A stretch of 64,000 nt of DNA from Chlamydomonas reinhardtii (GCF_000002595.2 NC_057010.1:62001-126000), one strand, 5' to 3'. Shown: positions 52,440 through 64,000, counted from the first letter of the stretch. Made by a program: numbers and translations. Notes: generated by a model from the sequence alone, not told the origin.

Positions 52440-55400
52440 CTAAAGCCGCTGCTTCTTTCCTTGCGGCCTCGACTGCTCAGAGCCCCCGCCTCCCTGCCCT
52501 TCCCGCCTCCCACTGCCTCCTCCTCCTCCCCCGCCTCCCCCGCTGCAGTACTCCTTCATGTTCCGCTCCTCCTCCCTCGCCTTTTGGTGCAGTCGCAGGT
52601 CCAGTGTGTCCTCCTGCAGTATGCTTACGAAGGTGGCGGCGGCGGTGGCCAGGCGTGCGCGGCCGCGGCTCTGCAGCAGCTGGATGCCTGTAGCGGCGGC
52701 GTTGTACCTCACCACCCAGGAGCAGCCCGGCACGTCCAGGCCCTCCTCCGCGGCAGAGGTGGACACAAGCACCTTGCAGCGCGCGGAGCCGCTTGGGTCC
52801 TGGCGTGATGTTTGGTAGGGGGGTGGGAGATGGAGGGAGGCACAGCGGGTGGTGGGAGGCAGGTGCGGGTGACACGTATGCATAGCGGGGCACACGCATA
52901 CACACATACACACATGCACACACACGCCTCCGTGTTCACGTATTGTGTGGGCGCGCACACGCACACGCAGTCGCCCCCACCCCCACCCCGCCCCCACCTT
53001 GAACATCCGCAGCACCTGCTGCTGCTCACTGCCGCTCATGCCGCGGCCGTGCCGGTCACTGTGCGGGTCCAGGGCCGTGCGGCGGCCGGCGGCACCGCCG
53101 TGGCCCACCAGCTCGTACACCTGTGCATGGGCGACACCAGGTTGGGGCTAACGGCGGCAGCATGGCAAGTCGTGGCGCATGTTGTTCACTGTTGTAGTTG
53201 GTTTTGTCTTCTGCAAGAGGAGGATGGAGGCAGTTGCCGCCCGCGTCGGCTGACAGGCGCACGATTGCTCATGCAGTTTGCACATACCGCGTCGGCCTTC
53301 CCCCATCGCACTTGTCCTAGTACTCACCTCCACGTGCTGCAGCTGTGCCGTACGGCGGATCATGTCCGACAGGTGGTACACCGCCTGTGTGTGGGGTTAG
53401 GGGTGAGGTAGCATGTGGTGAGGTTGGATGGGAGCCGAGTGCATAGCCGCCTCATGTGACGTGGCAAACACAGCCGCCCATCCACGTGTTGGGAGGTGGG
53501 ACAGCACTCATGCCTCTGCCGTGTGTTGTCTGGCAACCTCTGCCAACCAAGCACATGGGCGCACACCTACCCGCCAGGACGCACGCATGGGCGTGCAGTC
53601 TCGCACACACCTACCTGGCGCGTCTTGACAAACACAATGCCGTGGCAGCAGCCGCCCTCACCGCTGTCAGCGTCCCGGTAGCGCTGCGAGTGGGGCCACA
53701 GGGTAGGGCGAGGGGGTCGGGGCCGGCTTGGTGCTGACTGGAAGGCGGTGGCGGGTGCTGGTGTCGGGTGCTACACGCCACTGGCGGGTGCCGCCCGTCC
53801 GCTGGCCCGCCAACCAGCAGCCCACACCACAACAGGGCACTTGCAAACGCACACACACTGCTGCTTGGGCCCATGTGCGCGGACATGGACATGTGGGCTT
53901 GTGCACCCAGGCATGTGTACACGCACACACTCGCACACACTGCTTATACGCTTTGTTTTCCGTGTGCTCCTTAACACTCGCACACGCATACACATACATA
54001 CACGTGCTCGTCCCTTGCCTTGCGCTTTCTGAACACAGGCGCGCGCGTTTCATTCCCCTTAACACACGGGCACACACGCACCCACACCTGCAGGAATTCC
54101 ATCAGAGCCCAGTACTTGCGGTGCGTGGCGGCCTGTGGAGTGAGGGAGGGTGGGCACCAACATCTGTCATGAGGAAGAACCCTGCGCACATAATTCCACG
54201 CATCCGCGAACTTGAATCCAGGGGCTGTCATTGCCGGCATGACGTGCCCGGGCAACCCCGGTGCCCCACGCCAGTGTGGGCCAATGGACCGACGTTGGCG
54301 AGTGCGCATGTCCAGCCACGGCTCACCTCCTGTAAGTAGCGTGAAGTGGGTTGGACGGACGATCGCAGGATGTGGGGTGTTGCATTGCCGACATTCGGAG
54401 GTGAGGGAGTCACGGACATGGACACCGTTATGGACATGTGTTACGACTTGCAACGTCAACAAGTACGTGAGATTGTTCACTGCGGACACTGCAGCTGCCG
54501 TCTGGCTGGCAGCCTGGGTGCAACCTGACTGCGTGCGGGCGTATAATGCTCCACACCCACCACGCCCCACACCCGGCCTGGTAACGTGATGCCCGCCCAC
54601 CTGCAGCACTCCGGACGCGAAGCAGCCGCGAACCAGCTGCATCGCCAGCGCCTCGCCAGCGGCCTGCCCCGCCGCCCCTGGGGCCCCGGTCGGCAGCACA
54701 CACCCGTCTCCCTCCACCTGTCAGTGTCAGGGCGGGTGCAGCACAGGAGGTATGGGTCCAAGCTGGCGTGTGCCAGGGCCTCGGGGGCCTCAGGGCTCCA
54801 GCCAGACAGCTCATACCGTAACACGACTGCATGTGTCTACAGATGCCACCCGGCTGGGGCCCTCCCACTGACCCACATCCCACCCACCAGCATCTCGCGG
54901 GTGAGGGCCGACACACGCAGCGCCACGTCATCGCAGCTGCGGGGGGGGGGGGGCGCAAGAAGGGCAAATGTGATTGACACAGCCACACAGGTGAGCGCGG
55001 CGCACAGCAGAGCGTTCCCAGCTCTGACAACAAGACGGCAGCCCTCTCCAAACGCGTCAGCCAGTGGCGTGTGGGAGTGCCCACCTGTTGCCAGCCCGGG
55101 GTCCCTCGCTCGCCTCCCACTCCGCCTCCAGTGCCGCCGCCACCTGGTGCCCGCTGGGCAGCTGCTGCCGCCGCGCCGCCGCACCCAACTCCTGAAGCAG
55201 TGGCGGCAGCTCTCCGCCATCACTGCCAACATTGCCACTGCAGTTACCTCCATTACTGCCGCCGCCGCCGCTGTTGTCATCGTCGTCCTCACTGCTTGCG
55301 CCCCCCAGCAGGATACGTGCCACAGCGGTGGCATAGGCGGCCCTGGCGCCGCCGCCCGCCTGTCTGGCCTGCAGCTCCGCCGCCTCCAGCTCCGCCTCCT

Positions 55401-58400
55401 CGCGCGCCAGGGCCGCAGCCTTACGTGCTAGGTAGGTGAGCGCGGCCTCGGAGCCTGTGGATTCAGGACGAGGCAGGAGGAGAAGGCACAGAAGTGAACA
55501 TGCCACCAACAACGCGGCATCGCACGCGACCTGTGTGCAGTCCGACCCCACCCACACCCACCCACCCGCCTCCTCCGCTAGCTCCAGTGCTTTGCGCAGG
55601 AGGTCCAGTAGGCGGCAGGCCAGCTCCAGGTGCGGGCAGGTGTAGCGGGCCGCAAACGCCCTGCCCTGGGCCAGCCACTGCAGCAGGCAGCGCACAGGCG
55701 TTTGCGGAGCAGGCGGGCAGCAGCCGTGTCAGCAGGGAGATCAGTAATGGGCTGGGAGGTTGTGGATGCGGTGTACAGAACCCTGGGTGATCGCTAAGCA
55801 CCCGTGATGACCTGGTGAGGTTGCGCTAGCGCCCCTACCACCTTTGAACCCACCATCACCACCACCACCAAACACACGCACCCCACAAACACACACAAAC
55901 ACACACACACACACACACACACACCTGCCCCAGGGTGTCCAGACGTGTAGCCAGGGGCTTGTCACTCGCCGCCGCCGCCCTTGACGACCGCACCGCATCC
56001 ACCAGTCCCTGTGGCGGTGATGGTTGTCGCATGCTCGGTTGCGGTGTGGGTCCTTGGCGGATTGTGCGAATGCCTACCAATCATACATACCACAATGATA
56101 TGGCGAACGCACGCTTCTCGTTTCGTTGAACAAACACCACACACGCACCGTGGGCATGGCGGTAACATAAGGGCGATGGCGTGAGCATCGTACCGCATCG
56201 CATACACGGCCTTTTGTGTGTTCTTTCCCTGAGCCCCCCACCCCACTCGCCTCCTGTAGCTGCCACAGGTCGGACGTGGCGATCCGCCCACACGGCCGCA
56301 GGCGCTGCAGACTCCCGCCTGTGGAGGCAAGGGCGAGAGGGTAACAGGAGATAACAAGCTGGGAAAAGGCAAGCGCTCGGTCGGCCGTTGGATAACAACG
56401 ATATGCCGAGCTACCAGGGATGGACGCGTGAGTGAACAAGCCTTTGCATGTGCTGATGCGAAGGTGCCATGCTCACCCAGGTCTGCCGCGGCCTTGAGCG
56501 CAAACACCTGTGTAGCGAAGCGCGAGGCAGGCGGGTGCAGGTTCGCACAAGGCGACGCCAACAGGCAGCACGGTCGTGACCGGCAGCCGAGCCGACCTGC
56601 CGCCACCAGGTGCCCCACCTCCAGGGCCCCAGCTCAACCCGCCACGTCACGTACACCCCAGCCCGCCCCCCTTGGTTCATTAGGGCTCGGATTTCAGTGC
56701 CCGCACCAATACACCACACCAGGCAATCAGACAACCGCCCGCCCACCACGGCGCCCCTCCTCCTGCCCCCCTCAGCCCCCCCACATACACATACCTCACC
56801 CCCCTCCTCCTGCCCCCCTCACCCCCCCACACACACACCTCCACCCCCTCCTCCTGCCCCCCTCACCCCCCCCCCACACACACACACACCTCACCCCCCC
56901 TCCTCCTCCCTCACCCACCCCCTCCTCACCTGCAGCACCTGGCACATGGTGCGGTCCGCCGCCCGCATGGGCACACGCACCTCCGACTGGACCGGCTCGC
57001 AAAGCACTGCCTGCCCTGCCTCCCCCGCCTCCACCTCCTCCACCTCCACGGCGTGCAGCCGCGCTCCCAGCAGCCCCAGCAGCGCCGTCATGCGCACGTG
57101 CAGGGCCGCCTGCAGCAGGTGGAGTGGGCAGGCCCAGCCTCTAGCCTCTAGGGTCACAGGTCGCCTCGTCCTCGTGGGGTGACCAGGAGGCAGATAGCGG
57201 GCGCGTGAGGGTCCGTACCGGCTGTGGTGGAAGCCACTCAACTCCCGGACCACGGCAACTACTGCACCCTGCACCTCTCTCTGTGTGCCTGCACGCCCAG
57301 GCGCCGCACGCCCGCCCCACCGGTACCGCACGCACGCACCAGGCTCTGCTCGCTGGCTGGGGAGGCCGTCGCGCCCAGCACCCGGGGGCCGCCGTCGCCA
57401 CCGCCACCGCCGCGGCCACCTACCGGGGGCGGGTGGTGCGGCCGGAAGTGCCGCATGGCCTGGGCGTAGGGGTGGTCGTCGTGGCAGTGGTGTGCCTCGT
57501 CCAGAACCTGGAGGGGGGGGAGAGGGAGGAGGCGGTGGGCACTAGCGGCGAAAGGTGGAAGGTGGGGAGGTCCGTTGCGTGGGGGGTAGAAGGGGTGAGT
57601 CACTGCCATCAACTGCCAGCCCGAGCAAAGGACCTACCCGTATATTCACACCCCTCCCCCCCCTCCCGCCACTCGTACCAGCAGGTCAAGCTGGCTCATG
57701 ACTGCGTGCCGCTGCTGCAGCAGGTTGGCGAAGGAGGCCGCGGTGGCCACCACCACCCAGTGACTGCCGCCACCGCCACCGCCGCCCCTGCCGCCGCCAG
57801 CCGCCAGCCGGCCCGTGTCGTGCAGCACACGGGTCCACGCCTCCCGCGACAGGGGGTTGTCGGAGGAGAAGGCGCCCACCTGGGTGCGCGGCAGGGCGGC
57901 CCGCAGGAAGTAGGCGGCGTGCTGCGCGGTCAGCACCACAGTCGGCGCCAGCACCACCACCAGGGCACCCAGGGAGGCGGCGGAGGAGGAGGAGGCGGCG
58001 GGCTGGTTGCGCGACTCGACCAGAGCTCTACAGAGCAACAGGGGCCGTGGGGCGAGATGAGGGGCGGGCAGACTGCGCCAGGGCCCAAGCCAGAGCCCCA
58101 TGCCACCTGGGCACCTCTTGTGACACGACTGCGTGTGCCGTCCTCAGCCCCACCACCACTCACCCCCATAACCTCTCATCATCCCCCACGACGTCTCAAC
58201 CCCCTCCCATACGGTAAGTATTATCGCTTGCAACTTACGCTTCTGCCTGTGCTCCGCTCGTTTTAGGTTGGTGTGGTTTAGTATTAGCTGGTATTTACAA
58301 CCCCCCTATCCCACGTCCCTCCCTCTCCCTCACCTCACCACCTCCACGAACACGCGTGTCTTGCCCGAGCCGGTGGGCGCACACACCAGCCAGTTGCCCC

Positions 58401-59524
58401 GCCAGCCCCCGCACAGCCGGCTGTAGCGCTCCCGGGCGGCAGTAGCAGCAGCCGCTCCGCCGCGCCCGCCACCGGGCGGCAGTAGCTGCGGTGTGAGCGG
58501 CAGGCCCCAGCTGCTGAGCACAAGTCCCACCGCATCTGACTGGTACGGCCGAAGGGGGGGCAGCACACCCGGGCCCCCCGCCTGCCGCCCTGCCCCCACC
58601 TCTGCCTCCACCTGCTCCCCCGCCTGCTGCAGCGCCGCCCCCGCCTTGAGCCGCCCCAGCTCCTTGAAAAACACGCCGCCCAGAGTGCGCCGGCCGTCAC
58701 CCGCAGACAGATGCACGTCGCCCGACCTGCGTCACAGGGTGTGTCGGGTGCCGTGTGTCGTGTGCCGCGTCACGTGCATGACTACGGCAAGCAAAGAAGG
58801 CGCAAGCCGGCAGCACTGCCCACATCCTACACACACCAGCCAGCACTCACGATGTCTCCACCGCATGTCTTCATGCCGCCCGCAGCGCCCCCCCCTCCCG
58901 CCCCCGCCCCTCCACACCCCTCACTTGCCTGACCGCCATGAGTGTGCGCCGCAGCGCCACCTCGACCCCCTCCGGCCCGAACTGCAGGACCCGGTTCATG
59001 AGGCAGCCCAGCTGGCTGTCCGGCTCCCCCAGGGCCTGCTGCAGCGCCAGAGCCACCACCTGAGGAGGCTGGCTGGTCAGGAAGCGCCGCAGCGAGCCGT
59101 CATCGGCAGCAGCACTCGCAGCAGCCGCAGCACCCGTAGCAGCCGACCCGGCTGCGGCCGACGCCTCGCTCCAGCCGGTGCGCAGCAGTCGCGCCCTCGT
59201 GCTGTGCGCCCGGACGTAGTGCTCCTGCGCCACTGCCGCGACCAGCAGGCAGGCGGCGGGGCGGGCGGGTGGCGGGATGGCGGCCGTGTCAGCCACACAG
59301 CCCTCCACCGCCGCCAGCAGCGCAGACGCGGGGAACAGGGCCGCAGTGGCGGGCTGTGTGGTGGGCAGGGGGGCGGCGAGGGGCGCCATGGCCGCACACA
59401 CGGCGTTGCGCAGGCGAGCCAGCGGCGGCAGGCCGGGCAGCACCCCGCGAGCGGCCAGGGGCGGGAGCAGTTCGGTCCAGCAGGGCTCTGAAGCCGCGGC
59501 TGCAGGCGCTGCTACCGACGCCAT
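52440..59524 (-). CDS. Dicer/RIG-I-type DExH RNA helicase lacking RNase III domains
   Basis: Seventeen exons give about 1,059 residues: 59524-58929, 58726-58334, 58027-57679, 57507-57340, 57109-56930, 56507-56477, 56318-56242, 56008-55925, 55677-55566, 55454-55085, 54936-54888, 54717-54601, 54132-54088, 53683-53615, 53384-53328, 53120-52998, 52799-52440. An Ala-rich N-terminus (1-198) precedes LRPYQSDAV, the Walker A APTGSGKT (near 321), LAPTVVLTAQH, DEAHHCHDDHPYAQAM (from 449), GATASP, a helical insert, GIVFVKTRQ, STSAAEEGLDVPGCSWVVRY (near 953) and QSRGRAR (near 985). The HH..HPY and SxAEEGLD-VVRY patterns are those of Dicer and RIG-I-like helicases. The protein ends 70 residues later, without PAZ, RNase III or dsRNA-binding domains. 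Intron 1 needs a GC donor (AG/GCAAGT). Exon 7 could instead end at 56251 with a GC donor. The 54884-54718 boundary is the least certain. Confidence 0.8.
55881..55924. repeat. CA/GT microsatellite at a splice donor
   Basis: An AC run of more than 14 units. On the minus strand it begins directly at the donor of helicase exon 8 (GGGGCAG/GTGTGTGTG), so the intron opens with the repeat. Confidence 0.85.
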
Positions 59525-60670
59525 GATCGCAGTTCCTTCTTGCTCGACGATGGCCGTGTCCGTGGTGGCTAGGACTATGGAAAGGAAGTCGCGACGGTTG
59601 TTGATGCAGCCTGCAGCGATACCGCCTCGGCGGTGCCGAGGAGCGTTACGCGGTTTTCTAGGCAGGGTTACTGCAATACCAATGTGACTTACATGCATGC
59701 GTTGCAATGGTTGTTCACGCCGCAGGGGCGCCCCGCCATCCCGGCCTGACCCGTGACGACCCGTGATCACCAACCCCCGCTTCCGTTGCTCCCACACGCT
59801 ATCACCCCTCGCACATAGGTCACAGATGCGTGGCTCTCACCGGAGCGCACGGTCCGCAGCCTCATGCTTGTGTTGCCTTCATCCGCACGGGCACGCAGCA
59901 AGGGGAGTCGCACGCTCGTGCGGGCGTTCATGGCGAGTAGCGTGGTCGGGGGCGATGTGCCCGTTTGCCCACACGCCCTGTGATGGGCCCAGACAGCGGT
60001 ACAGCACATGGCGCCGCTGGTGATGGCTCCCGGTTGGGGCCGCGGCTCCAACGACTGCGGTGCACCTCTTGCGCTGATGTGCATGCAGGCTCGTGGGCCG
60101 AGCTGCATGGGACCTTGCATGGGACCGATCCCGACACGCTCGGCGTTCGCCTGCTGCTCACTCCCTTGCCGCGTCCCAGGGCGACCTTCTCTACATGACT
60201 TGCGGACGTGTGTGTTAGTTATTGACGATGCTTTTCAAGATATCAATGTGCATTGCGTTTGGAGCTTCCTCCAGCCGCATCACGACACTTGCTCCCACCA
60301 TTGTATACCCGTTTTGCACCCTCTCCCACACAGCCACACACCCACACGATGACACGGCCCCCACCCACGTCGACCTGACATTTAGAGACCCCGTCGAGCT
60401 GCTTTCGGTATCACTCTCGTAGCCCCCACCCACACGGCCACAACGCCACCCGAAGTGAGAAGGCGACGGGCTACTCGTGCGAACATCATCGAGGCTATGG
60501 CGCAATGAAGACCCAGGAGAAACATCACGGTCGCAGCTCAGAACGGCCGGTTGCTTACATGCTTGTCAAGTGGAGGTACCGTAGTGGCCCCGCGCGCCGC
60601 ACGCCGCACCCAGAGCCTGCCCAGCATCCCGCCAGCGCCACTCCCACCACGAACTCCTTCCCTGCGGCCT
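59525..60670. other. No supported gene; 5' flank of the helicase
   Basis: Expected to hold the helicase promoter (minus strand). No motif-bearing frame or repeat was seen until the microsatellite at 60671. Confidence 0.45.
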
Positions 60671-60680
60671 ACGCACACGC

Positions 60681-60762
<82 letters not shown>
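60671..60762. repeat. CA microsatellite, about 45 units
   Basis: ACGCACACGCACACGCAC followed by an uninterrupted AC run to 60762, then CACAACCACAACCACAA. Confidence 0.97.
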
Positions 60763-60763
<1 letters not shown>

Positions 60764-60959
60764 ACAACCACAACCACAATCCACGTCCATCCGCGCCCTT
60801 GTGCTTCACGCAGCCACCCCTCACCCGCTCAACCCAACGCGTCCTCACAATCCCCGCATGTCCGCCTCCTGGGCCCCCGTTCTTCACATGAACAGCTATC
60901 CCCCACACACCTCCTGCCCGCTCCTCCTGCCCCTCTCTGCCCGCCCCCTCCTCGCCCCC

Positions 60960-62060
60960 TCACGCCTCGCCCGAGTGGTGCTCCCACGTCTTGAGCTGGT
61001 ACCTGTCCTGCTTGCGCAGCAGCCGCCTGCCCAGCCGCAGCCGCTTGCGGCTGGTGTGGTGCCCCAGCAGCCGCAGCGCCGCGTCGAAGTCCACGTAGGT
61101 GGGGTATGTGGCCTCGCTGGGCGGCCACAGGTTGACGGCGGTCTGCAGCGCCGTGCTGGACTCCAGGTGCGGCGGCGCCAGGGCGGCCCAGGCGCTCACC
61201 TTGTCCATGTAGGCCGGGTTGAGCAGCGGCTCCTGGGGGGCGGGCCGGATGCCGTCCACTGCAAAGCCGTCGCCGCCGCTGACCGCGCTGTCCGTCACGT
61301 CCAGCAGCGGCAGGTGGGCGCCCAGCACACCCACCTCCTCAGACCCCGAGGCGGCCGCTGAGGACCCTGCCCCGGCCTGGCCCTGGTCCGAGGCGGTGGT
61401 GGTGGCTGCTGCGCTGCCTTCCGAGGCCTGCGCCTGGGCGGCCGCCTGTGTCTGCTGCTGCTGCTGCTGCTGCTGCGCCCACTGCTGGTCGATGGCGTCC
61501 GCGGGTGCCAGTGGGTCCAGACCCGCCTGCTGCGCCGCCAGGGCGGACAGGGTGAGGGACATGTCGCGGTAGGTGGCGGACAGCGCGGTGAGGGAGCCCA
61601 GCCGCCGGGCGGTGGCGGTGGGGCGCCGGGCCAATGCCAGCAGTGCCGGCAGCTTGGCGCGCTGAGCAGCGGTCTGTTGAGGAGGTGGTGGCGGGGTGAG
61701 GGAGAGTGAGGGGAACAGGGCACACGCACACGGCACAGGCTGCGCACCAGGGCACCCGGTGGGGCTCAGACGGCCCTCCCCACACCACCATCCGACCCTT
61801 GCAGCCGGGCCGGGCGCCAAACCCACGTATCGGGAACGTGAACAACACATCAGTGTCCGTCCGAGTCCCTGACCCACCAGTGTTGGAACTGCCGCCGCTG
61901 CGGCCGGCGCAGCCTCCTGCGCTCCGTCCGTGGCTGCCCCTGCCGAAGCGGACACCGCGCGCCACTGCTGCGCCGCTGCCCCGAACCAGCCCCGCCCGCT
62001 TCCTGACGTCGCAGCAAGCGCGTGCGACGCGATCCTACTTGCGAGCATGCCTGCACACAT
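60960..62060 (-). CDS. Probable mitochondrial protein of unknown function
   Basis: Two exons, 62060-61878 and 61673-60960, give 298 residues (AACACTG/GTGGGT and CTCAACAG, phase 0). The N-terminus MCAGMLASRIASHALAATSG, with Arg and Ser but no acidic residues in the first 40, looks like a mitochondrial presequence. RAKLPALLALARRPTATARR follows, then a Gln run (WAQQQQQQQQTQ near 140) and an Ala/Ser linker. The conserved-looking C-terminal part includes LLNPAYMDKVSAWAAL, NLWPPSEATYPTYVDFDAAL and a basic end RKRLRLGRRLLRKQDRYQ with KTWEHHS. That basic end would suit an RNA- or ribosome-associated protein; no family is recognised. A second ATG four codons on is an alternative start. Confidence 0.65.
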   Translation of the reverse strand: MCAGMLASRIASHALAATSGSGRGWFGAAAQQWRAVSASAGAATDGAQEAAPAAAAAVPTLVGQGLGRTLMCCSRSRYVGLAPGPAARVGWWCGEGRLSPTGCPGAQPVPCACALFPSLSLTPPPPPQQTAAQRAKLPALLALARRPTATARRLGSLTALSATYRDMSLTLSALAAQQAGLDPLAPADAIDQQWAQQQQQQQQTQAAAQAQASEGSAAATTTASDQGQAGAGSSAAASGSEEVGVLGAHLPLLDVTDSAVSGGDGFAVDGIRPAPQEPLLNPAYMDKVSAWAALAPPHLESSTALQTAVNLWPPSEATYPTYVDFDAALRLLGHHTSRKRLRLGRRLLRKQDRYQLKTWEHHSGEA

Positions 62061-63023
62061 CAAACAGCGCTGCTTCTTAACAGTAATCCATGGTACACTC
62101 CGAATCCGCGGAGCAGCAGGCGTCTTTTCACAACATCAAGACCCCAAATTGCGCTCACCGCAAGCTGAGCTTTGCATTCCTATGATGTGTCTAAAGCAAA
62201 GATTTACGAGAGAATGAACATTCGTCAGCAAAGCTCCGCCAGGCAGACAGTCTGGTGTTTTGCTTCAAGCAGTCCCAAGCCCCTAGAATTGCAGAACCGC
62301 GATGATGAAGTCCGTATCGATCTTTACACCTCGGCAAGCGAGGTCTCATCGCGATTAGACTATTGTGCCCATCGGCCCATCCCAGCGCCCACTCCGCGGT
62401 GGTCCAGAGCTGAGGACGCCAGGACGATTACCTCAGCGCTCGCTTGACTGGTAGCAGGCACTCTGTAATGACCGTAGCCAAAACACAAAAACAGGCAGCG
62501 TGCACCGGAACCTCGCCACCGAAGAGCTGCACCCTTGCTCACCACGAGCACATTGATAGTATGACCAATTCAGGATGTATACATGCAGTCGTTTATGCCA
62601 CTTAGGCTGGCCGTGTTGCTCTTTGCGTCGTCTGGCCGCATGAGGGTTTAGCTCGAGCTGCGAGCGCGGGCTTATCAGTGCTGGCACACCAGTGTACCCG
62701 GCCTGAGGATTTGCATATCCAGGCATCATAATAGCCTGGATCTGGTCAATGTGCTTCCGCCAAGCCGCGCGGCCGAGAGCAGACCCCACACATTGCGTTA
62801 TTTGTGCCGACGCAAGGGCGGCAGACACGCCATTGGGTAAGCAGAGGCGCGGTCATCCAGCGTTATGTTTCCTGAAAAAGCTTCTAGCGCGGCATCCACC
62901 AGATGCCGCCTAAGTAACACTTTCTGGTTAGGAAAAACCCCGCCCACTCCCATCCGTGTGTCCGTGGTCCGTGTCACAGGCAGCGTGCAGGCGGCGGCGG
63001 TGCACTGAAGCGGAGTCAAGACG
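62061..63023. promoter_or_regulatory. Divergent intergenic region
   Basis: Lies between the starts of a minus-strand gene (62060) and a plus-strand gene (63024), so promoters for both are expected in 963 bases. It is less GC-rich than the genes, and no core element could be assigned. Confidence 0.45.
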
Positions 63024-64000
63024 ATGCCTTCGGTCATTCCCCCGTTAACGTCGCCGGCGCATCCTGCGCTGCATGGGGCGCTGCCCACAGCGCACACAGC
63101 AGCCAACGATGCGGCCAGCCTGGCATCCGGAGCTGCAGCCGAGCCACCGCAACACCAGTGGCCGAGTCACCACTCTGTCACATCGGAGTCTCCGCACATC
63201 CCTGCACCTGCGGAGGACGCGCCCGATCCTGCCGCCGCCGCCGCGACCACCGCAGGAGCAGCCACAGGGCCAGTCCAGTGCCGGGCTGGCACTGTTGCGG
63301 CACCCACTGTTGCACTTGTTGTTGCTAATGTCCACGGCGGCTCGCCTCCCATCCCCACTTACAGCCCAGCACAGTGCTGTGGGCTGGGGCAGGTCGACCG
63401 CGCCTGCAGGGGTCCCGGGGACCTGGCGGGCAGCTCACCGCCCGGAGGTGTCAGCGGTGTCAGCGGCAGCACACCGCCCGCCACCGCCACCTCCACCACC
63501 TCCACCTCGCCCTCACCAGCGGCGGCGCTGCTGGCGGCAACGCTGGTCCGCGCCCGTGCCGCCCACTTTGAGCGACTCCGGGGCGTCACAGTCACACAGC
63601 TCCCGGGGCTGGGCGGCGGTCTGCCCGGGGCCTGTCCCGGCACCGCCCCAGCGCGGGGCCTGGCAGCGGCGGCTCCGATTGCAGGCAGCTCCTTTGCAGC
63701 CGGCGGCGGTAGTGGTGTTGGCGTTGGTGTGTTTGCAATGGACATGGAGCTAGACCTAGCGCGGGACGAGGCGCCGCCCACGCCACGGCACTCCACAGCC
63801 GCGGCCAGGGCGGGCAAGGCCAAGGCCGCCGCGGCCCTGGCGCCACTGCCGCTGCACCCGCTGGCGCCGCACCCACTGGCATCCGCGGCGGCGGCCGGGG
63901 GCAGCGGCGCGGCTGCAGGGCTAGGGGCAGGCGCAGGGGGTGGCTCGATGTGCCTCAGCCACAGCCTCAGCCGCTGCGGTAGCGGCAGCAGCCTGCAGAG
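63024..64000 (+). CDS. Low-complexity protein, N-terminal part, runs off the right edge
   Basis: From ATG (AGACGATGCC) the frame stays open for 325 codons to the window end. It starts MPSVIPPLTSPAHPALHG and is rich in Ala, Pro, Ser, Thr and Gly. A less repetitive segment, ALLAATLVRARAAHFERLRG, lies near 175-195, and FAMDMELDLARDEAPPTPRH near 238-257. Third positions are strongly G/C as in the other genes. Other frames are also long here because of GC content, and an unseen intron could end this exon earlier. No domain is recognised in the visible part. Confidence 0.5.
   Translation, partial: MPSVIPPLTSPAHPALHGALPTAHTAANDAASLASGAAAEPPQHQWPSHHSVTSESPHIPAPAEDAPDPAAAAATTAGAATGPVQCRAGTVAAPTVALVVANVHGGSPPIPTYSPAQCCGLGQVDRACRGPGDLAGSSPPGGVSGVSGSTPPATATSTTSTSPSPAAALLAATLVRARAAHFERLRGVTVTQLPGLGGGLPGACPGTAPARGLAAAAPIAGSSFAAGGGSGVGVGVFAMDMELDLARDEAPPTPRHSTAAARAGKAKAAAALAPLPLHPLAPHPLASAAAAGGSGAAAGLGAGAGGGSMCLSHSLSRCGSGSSLQ

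Noticed and set aside
54718-54826. Possible extra helicase exon reading VLRYELSGWSPEAPEALAHA
   Set aside because: Including it forces the next exon out of phase or needs a 27-base intron, whereas skipping it keeps phase 0.
1-64000. tRNA, rRNA and CRISPR arrays
   Set aside because: No cloverleaf-type A/B-box pattern, ribosomal sequence or regularly spaced short repeat with unique spacers was recognised; the tandem repeats present lack unique spacers.

Overview
The window looks like nuclear DNA of a volvocine green alga close to Chlamydomonas. The signs are a very GC-rich genome with G/C-ending codons, genes cut into many short exons by GT-AG introns of about 100-400 bases, TGTAA polyadenylation signals, CA microsatellites, serine/proline cell-wall style tracts, and L1-like and Penelope-like retroelements. 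All calls come from reading the sequence. Spliced models were built by hand from splice-site consensus, exon phase and family motifs, and each reported model keeps an open frame across its junctions.

Left part (1-28 kb) is mostly accessory. A mitochondrial-carrier gene (671-1995, minus) and a tentative small spliced gene (2192-2908, minus) lead into a Penelope-like reverse transcriptase with a proline-rich, gap-containing front (about 3.9-6.2 kb) and a 31-bp minisatellite. From 8 to 26 kb the sequence is a nest of L1-like LINE pieces in several orientations. Inside it lie a 2.88-kb foldback DNA transposon with an exact 8-bp target duplication (12344-15225), a 614-bp short terminal-inverted-repeat element sitting in a LINE (18957-19570), a small membrane-protein gene with an inverted partial copy, a NUMOD3-repeat exon, and a host gene (25802-26419) followed directly by a 3.8-kb LINE open frame.

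Right part (28.8-64 kb) is gene-dense: exosome subunit CSL4 (minus) divergent from a RING-CH protein (plus); a 2-kb inverted repeat carrying two near-identical copies of a small Cys/His-rich protein; a DMP (DUF679) membrane protein (minus) divergent from a 19-exon ARM-HECT ubiquitin ligase of the UPL3 type (plus); a 59-residue membrane protein; a MetAP-like zinc-finger protein (minus); a 17-exon Dicer/RIG-I-type DExH helicase without RNase III domains (minus); a mitochondrial-type unknown protein (minus) divergent from a gene that runs off the right edge.

Ubiquitin ligation (UPL3-like and RING-CH) and RNA handling (CSL4, the helicase) recur, but nothing shows that the neighbours form one pathway. 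The best candidates for something undescribed are the foldback element as a source of long hairpin RNA, the inverted pair of zinc-type genes at 36.5-38.5 kb, and the stand-alone helicase.
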